Of a stretch of DNA of 64,000 bases, positions 61,141 through 64,000 are shown piece after piece. The position numbers and the translations under genes were made by a program. This DNA is from Neotamlana laminarinivorans. GTDB taxonomy: Bacteria; Bacteroidota; Bacteroidia; Flavobacteriales; Flavobacteriaceae. The stretch is taken from contig NZ_JAJAPW010000005.1 of the NCBI RefSeq assembly GCF_020523925.1, positions 124,001 to 188,000 on the forward strand, read 5' to 3'. The stretch's first letter is position 1. Each line of letters starts with the position of its first letter. The notes beneath the pieces were generated by a model, which saw only the letters and a program-made list of their open reading frames with translations, did no database searches and had not been told where the DNA came from.

Positions 61141-62138
61141 AATTCTCGTTAATTGTTTGTACATATATGCGGCCGACGGCTTTATTATCGTTACTAGAAT
61201 CGGTAAAAAAGCAAACGCTTTATCCTGATGAAATTATTATTGTTGATGGTTCTATAAATAAAGAAACGGAGCAAACTTTAAAAGATAATGAGTTTAATAA
61301 TCTTAGTTATTTTCTTGTAGATGATAAGCATCGTGGTTTAACCAAACAACGTAATTTTGGAGTAGCTCAAGTAGCAAAGGAGATAGATATTATTTGTTTT
61401 TTAGACGATGATATTGTTTTAGATTCTAATTATTTTGAAGCTTTAATTAGCACTTATAAACAAAAACCAGATGCTTTGGCAGTTGGAGGTTATATTAAAA
61501 ATGAAGTGGTTTGGAAAAAAAACAACACTGCAAATAATCCCAATTTGTTTTATTTTCAAGGTTGGAGCAGGAGCGAACCATCGAGATTTAGATTGCGTCG
61601 AAAATTTGGATTGTTGCCAGACGCTAAACCAGGATTTTTACCAACTTTTGCACACGGCAGATCTATTGGATTTTTACCGCCATCTGGTAATATTTATGAG
61701 GTTGAATTAATTATGGGTGGTGTGTCATCTTATAAAAAAGAAGTTTTTAGTAAGTTGGCCTTTTCTACTTATTTTGAAGGTTATGGTCTTTATGAAGATG
61801 CCGATTTTAGTTTACGTTTAGCTAAACTTGGTAAATTATATGTAAATACACAGGCGCAATTAAGTCATTATCACGATGTTTCAGGACGACCAAATAAGTA
61901 TAAATATGGTAAAATGGTGCTTAGAAATGGTTGGTACGTTTGGCGTGTAAAATATAATAAACCTAAATTTATAGCTAGAGTAAAATGGCATGCTACCGGG
62001 TTGTTATTAACAGTAATTAGACTGGTTAATGTAATAACTACAAAAGATAAAAAGCAGGCTTTAACAGAATCATTTGGTAGAATAATAGGATGGTTTAGTT
62101 TGATTTTTAATAAGCCTAAACTTGATAATAAAAATTAA
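61137..62138 (+). CDS. GT2 glycosyltransferase
   Basis: A 333-aa GT2 enzyme: FSLIVCTYMRPTALLSLL, IIIVDGSINKE, TKQRNFGVAQV and IICFLDDDIVLDSNYF. The acceptor region has GYGLYEDADFSLRLAKLG. It overlaps the upstream gene by four bases and shares one base with the FkbM gene downstream. Confidence 0.92.
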   Translation: MKFSLIVCTYMRPTALLSLLESVKKQTLYPDEIIIVDGSINKETEQTLKDNEFNNLSYFLVDDKHRGLTKQRNFGVAQVAKEIDIICFLDDDIVLDSNYFEALISTYKQKPDALAVGGYIKNEVVWKKNNTANNPNLFYFQGWSRSEPSRFRLRRKFGLLPDAKPGFLPTFAHGRSIGFLPPSGNIYEVELIMGGVSSYKKEVFSKLAFSTYFEGYGLYEDADFSLRLAKLGKLYVNTQAQLSHYHDVSGRPNKYKYGKMVLRNGWYVWRVKYNKPKFIARVKWHATGLLLTVIRLVNVITTKDKKQALTESFGRIIGWFSLIFNKPKLDNKN

Positions 62139-62878
62139 TGCTACAGATTTTATATACAATTGTTAAACACTATAAAGTGTTAGGAATAAGTGGAATCATA
62201 CTTTTATTAAAAAGGAATTTTAATTACTTCGAAATATTGAATGTCAAATTAAGAAATTATAAATTTCCTATTGAGTTGAGAAATAAAACAAGTGATTTAG
62301 GCGTGTTTTATCAAGTTTTTTTGGCACAGAGTTATCAACTTAATTATTATTTGGAACCAAAAGTTATAATTGATTGTGGTGCAAATATAGGTCTAGCAAC
62401 TATTTTTTTTAAAAATAAATTTCCTAAATCAAAAATTATCTCCATTGAACCAGAAGAATCAAATTTTAAAATGCTACTAAAAAACACAAAGCAGTATGAG
62501 AATATAATCTGTTTGAATTACGGTATATGGAATAAAACCGCTAATTTAAAAGTTGAAAAAAACTCAGGGAATTGGGATTTTACTGTAAAAGAAGTACTTA
62601 ATAAAGATAATAATACTGTTTCAGCTATATCTATTAACGAAATTGTTGAGCGTTATGATATCAATCAAATTGATATTTTAAAAATAGATATTGAAGGTTC
62701 GGAAAGGGAACTTTTTAAAAATAACTGGGAAACATGGTTAAAATTAACAAAAGTGCTGATAATAGAGTTACATGATGGGTTAAAGCCAGGGGCATCAAAG
62801 TCTTTTTTTAAAGCAATTTCAAATTTTGATTTTAGAATGATTAAGAAAGATGAAAATTTAATATTTTACCTAAAATAA
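62138..62878 (+). CDS. FkbM family methyltransferase
   Basis: A 246-aa protein with motif I KVIIDCGANIGLATIFF, the acidic residue in IISIEPEESNFKML and the FkbM-type DILKIDIEGSERELF. FkbM enzymes O-methylate sugars or polyketides; here a sugar of the polymer is likely. It is the third methyltransferase of the locus. Confidence 0.9.
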   Translation: MLQILYTIVKHYKVLGISGIILLLKRNFNYFEILNVKLRNYKFPIELRNKTSDLGVFYQVFLAQSYQLNYYLEPKVIIDCGANIGLATIFFKNKFPKSKIISIEPEESNFKMLLKNTKQYENIICLNYGIWNKTANLKVEKNSGNWDFTVKEVLNKDNNTVSAISINEIVERYDINQIDILKIDIEGSERELFKNNWETWLKLTKVLIIELHDGLKPGASKSFFKAISNFDFRMIKKDENLIFYLK

Positions 62879-62888
62879 ATATTGAACA

Positions 62889-63896
62889 GTGAAATTAGAA
62901 CTATCCGTTTGGACACACCATTTAACACATTTAGTATATTCTTATTTTTACTATTGTAGAGCGAACAAAATAGGGGTTAATATTTCGTATAACCCTAAAA
63001 TTAAATACAATTCGGCTAAATTAACGGTACATAATAACACTATTCTTTTCGATTATTCTGATGATACAAAGTTGATTGATGCTTCAGATAATTTCGACTA
63101 TTATTTTAAGCGTTCATTGTTAAAAAGGGATCAATCCTTAAATGTACATCCATTAAATTTTAATGTTCCTCTGGCTTATAAAAGTTATCAGCTTTTGTTA
63201 AAATTAAATAAAGATTTGGTGTTTCATAAATTTAATAGAACAGAAATAGGTAGAGCTTTAGATGTTTTTGGTTGGTTTACAAACTCAGGGCATGGAACTC
63301 TTGATGTTAAAAATTATCCTAAAACAGTTTCCGATTTTGGTGGAAAAATCATTTATTATACCCGATTGTGGAATCCTGATAATAATCCTAACCCCGATGA
63401 AAAAGAGCGGAGAACCATACAAAATGAATTTAGAATTAATGCATGTAGATTATTAAAAAAGGAATTTAACAACGTGGAGGTTGGTTTGTATGCAGATGAT
63501 TTATCAAATAAATTAGCCTTAGATTTAGTACTACCATCTTCAAAATCGGATAAAAAGAGTTATTTAAAAAAATTGTCGAAATTTAATATAGGTATTGCGG
63601 ACGATGGTTTAAAAAATACTCCAGGTTGGAAAATTGGAGAGTATTTACTATTTGGTAAAGCAGTTGTAACAACACCTTTAAACGTTTGTATTGATGACTT
63701 TTATGAAGGTGTAAATTATTCAAAAGTATCTTCTCGTTCGGCTTACAACGAAATTCCCGATAAAATTGAGTATTTGTTGCAAAATAAAAACTATTTAAAA
63801 ATGTGTGAAGCTAATTTTATTTGGAGTAAAAATTATATCCATCCTAAAAACTATTTGGCGCGTATTTTAAAAGTTACCGAATTATCTGAAGAATAA
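62889..63896 (+). CDS. GT-B-like protein of unknown family
   Basis: A 335-aa protein starting with GTG. No family is recognised with certainty. The C-terminal part, IADDGLKNTPGWKIGEYLLF, followed by GKAVVTTPLN, resembles the donor-binding region of GT4-like enzymes. The N-terminal part shows SVWTHHLTHLVYSYFYYCRA and is poorly conserved. It lies two bases before the next glycosyltransferase gene. Confidence 0.6.
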   Translation: MKLELSVWTHHLTHLVYSYFYYCRANKIGVNISYNPKIKYNSAKLTVHNNTILFDYSDDTKLIDASDNFDYYFKRSLLKRDQSLNVHPLNFNVPLAYKSYQLLLKLNKDLVFHKFNRTEIGRALDVFGWFTNSGHGTLDVKNYPKTVSDFGGKIIYYTRLWNPDNNPNPDEKERRTIQNEFRINACRLLKKEFNNVEVGLYADDLSNKLALDLVLPSSKSDKKSYLKKLSKFNIGIADDGLKNTPGWKIGEYLLFGKAVVTTPLNVCIDDFYEGVNYSKVSSRSAYNEIPDKIEYLLQNKNYLKMCEANFIWSKNYIHPKNYLARILKVTELSEE

Positions 63897-63898
63897 CA

Positions 63899-64000
63899 AT
63901 GACCTTCGTAATCATCACACATGTTAAACACAAATTTCAAGGACAAAGCATTTTTGGGTATGCGCCTTATGTTCGTGAAATGAATATTTGGTTAAAACAT
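63899..64000 (+). CDS. Glycosyltransferase, N-terminal fragment (cut by window end)
   Basis: The first 34 codons are present: MTFVIITHVKHKFQGQSIFG, followed by YAPYVREMNIW. This start is that of GT4-type transferases in related loci. The rest lies outside the window, so the polysaccharide locus continues to the right. Confidence 0.6.
   Translation, partial: MTFVIITHVKHKFQGQSIFGYAPYVREMNIWLKH

Noticed and set aside
29264-64000. Recent horizontal transfer of the glycan locus by a mobile element
   Set aside because: No integrase, transposase, tRNA or direct repeat was seen at the left border, and base composition is similar to the flanking genes by eye.

Overview
The window looks like a chromosome segment of a marine Flavobacteriaceae (Bacteroidota). 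The DNA is AT-rich. Promoter-like boxes fit the Bacteroidota consensus TAnnTTTG, and no clear Shine-Dalgarno sites were noticed. There is a type IX secretion C-terminal signal at the left edge, a long SecA (1117 aa), head-GIN and PspC/PadR envelope genes, and a Wza/Wzc pair typical of this group. No rRNA, tRNA, CRISPR array, transposase or phage gene was recognised.

Left part (1-11,100, all + strand): the end of a T9SS-secreted leucine-rich-repeat protein, a GH39 glycosidase, a DUF6250-like lipoprotein and an AraC regulator. A tight seven-gene operon follows that reads as a complete non-phosphorylating L-fucose pathway: uptake (FucP), mutarotation (RhaM family), oxidation (SDR), lactone hydrolysis (amidohydrolase), dehydration (UxaA/altronate dehydratase family), a second oxidation (SDR) and cleavage by a fumarylacetoacetase-family hydrolase, expected to give pyruvate and lactate. 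A motif shared by the AraC leader and the operon leader is a candidate operator.

Middle part (11,100-29,200, mostly - strand): housekeeping and envelope genes. These are an EEP-fold nuclease/phosphatase, a PadR-PspC-GIN module, DUF4870, a serine hydrolase, rimO (+), an M23 peptidase (+), a YceI protein (+), secA, DUF2795, a PduO-type cobalamin adenosyltransferase, a DUF748 protein, a methyltransferase and an ABC-F ATPase. Two copies of a structured intergenic repeat lie here (about 15.28 and 24.61 kb); their terminal stems differ by a compensatory base-pair change.

Right part (29,264 to the end, all + strand, almost no gaps): one polysaccharide biosynthesis and export locus of at least 34 genes. 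It starts with Wza, a Wzc tyrosine kinase and a Wzm/Wzt ABC exporter. It continues with a DegT aminotransferase, WbqC, three sulfotransferases, about sixteen recognisable or likely glycosyltransferases, three methyltransferases, a DUF6056-like membrane protein, a NeuA-HAD fusion plus NeuB (a nonulosonic acid module), a pyruvyltransferase, and several proteins of unknown family. The predicted product is a large, sulfated, pyruvylated, nonulosonate-containing surface glycan exported by an ABC route. The locus runs off the right edge.
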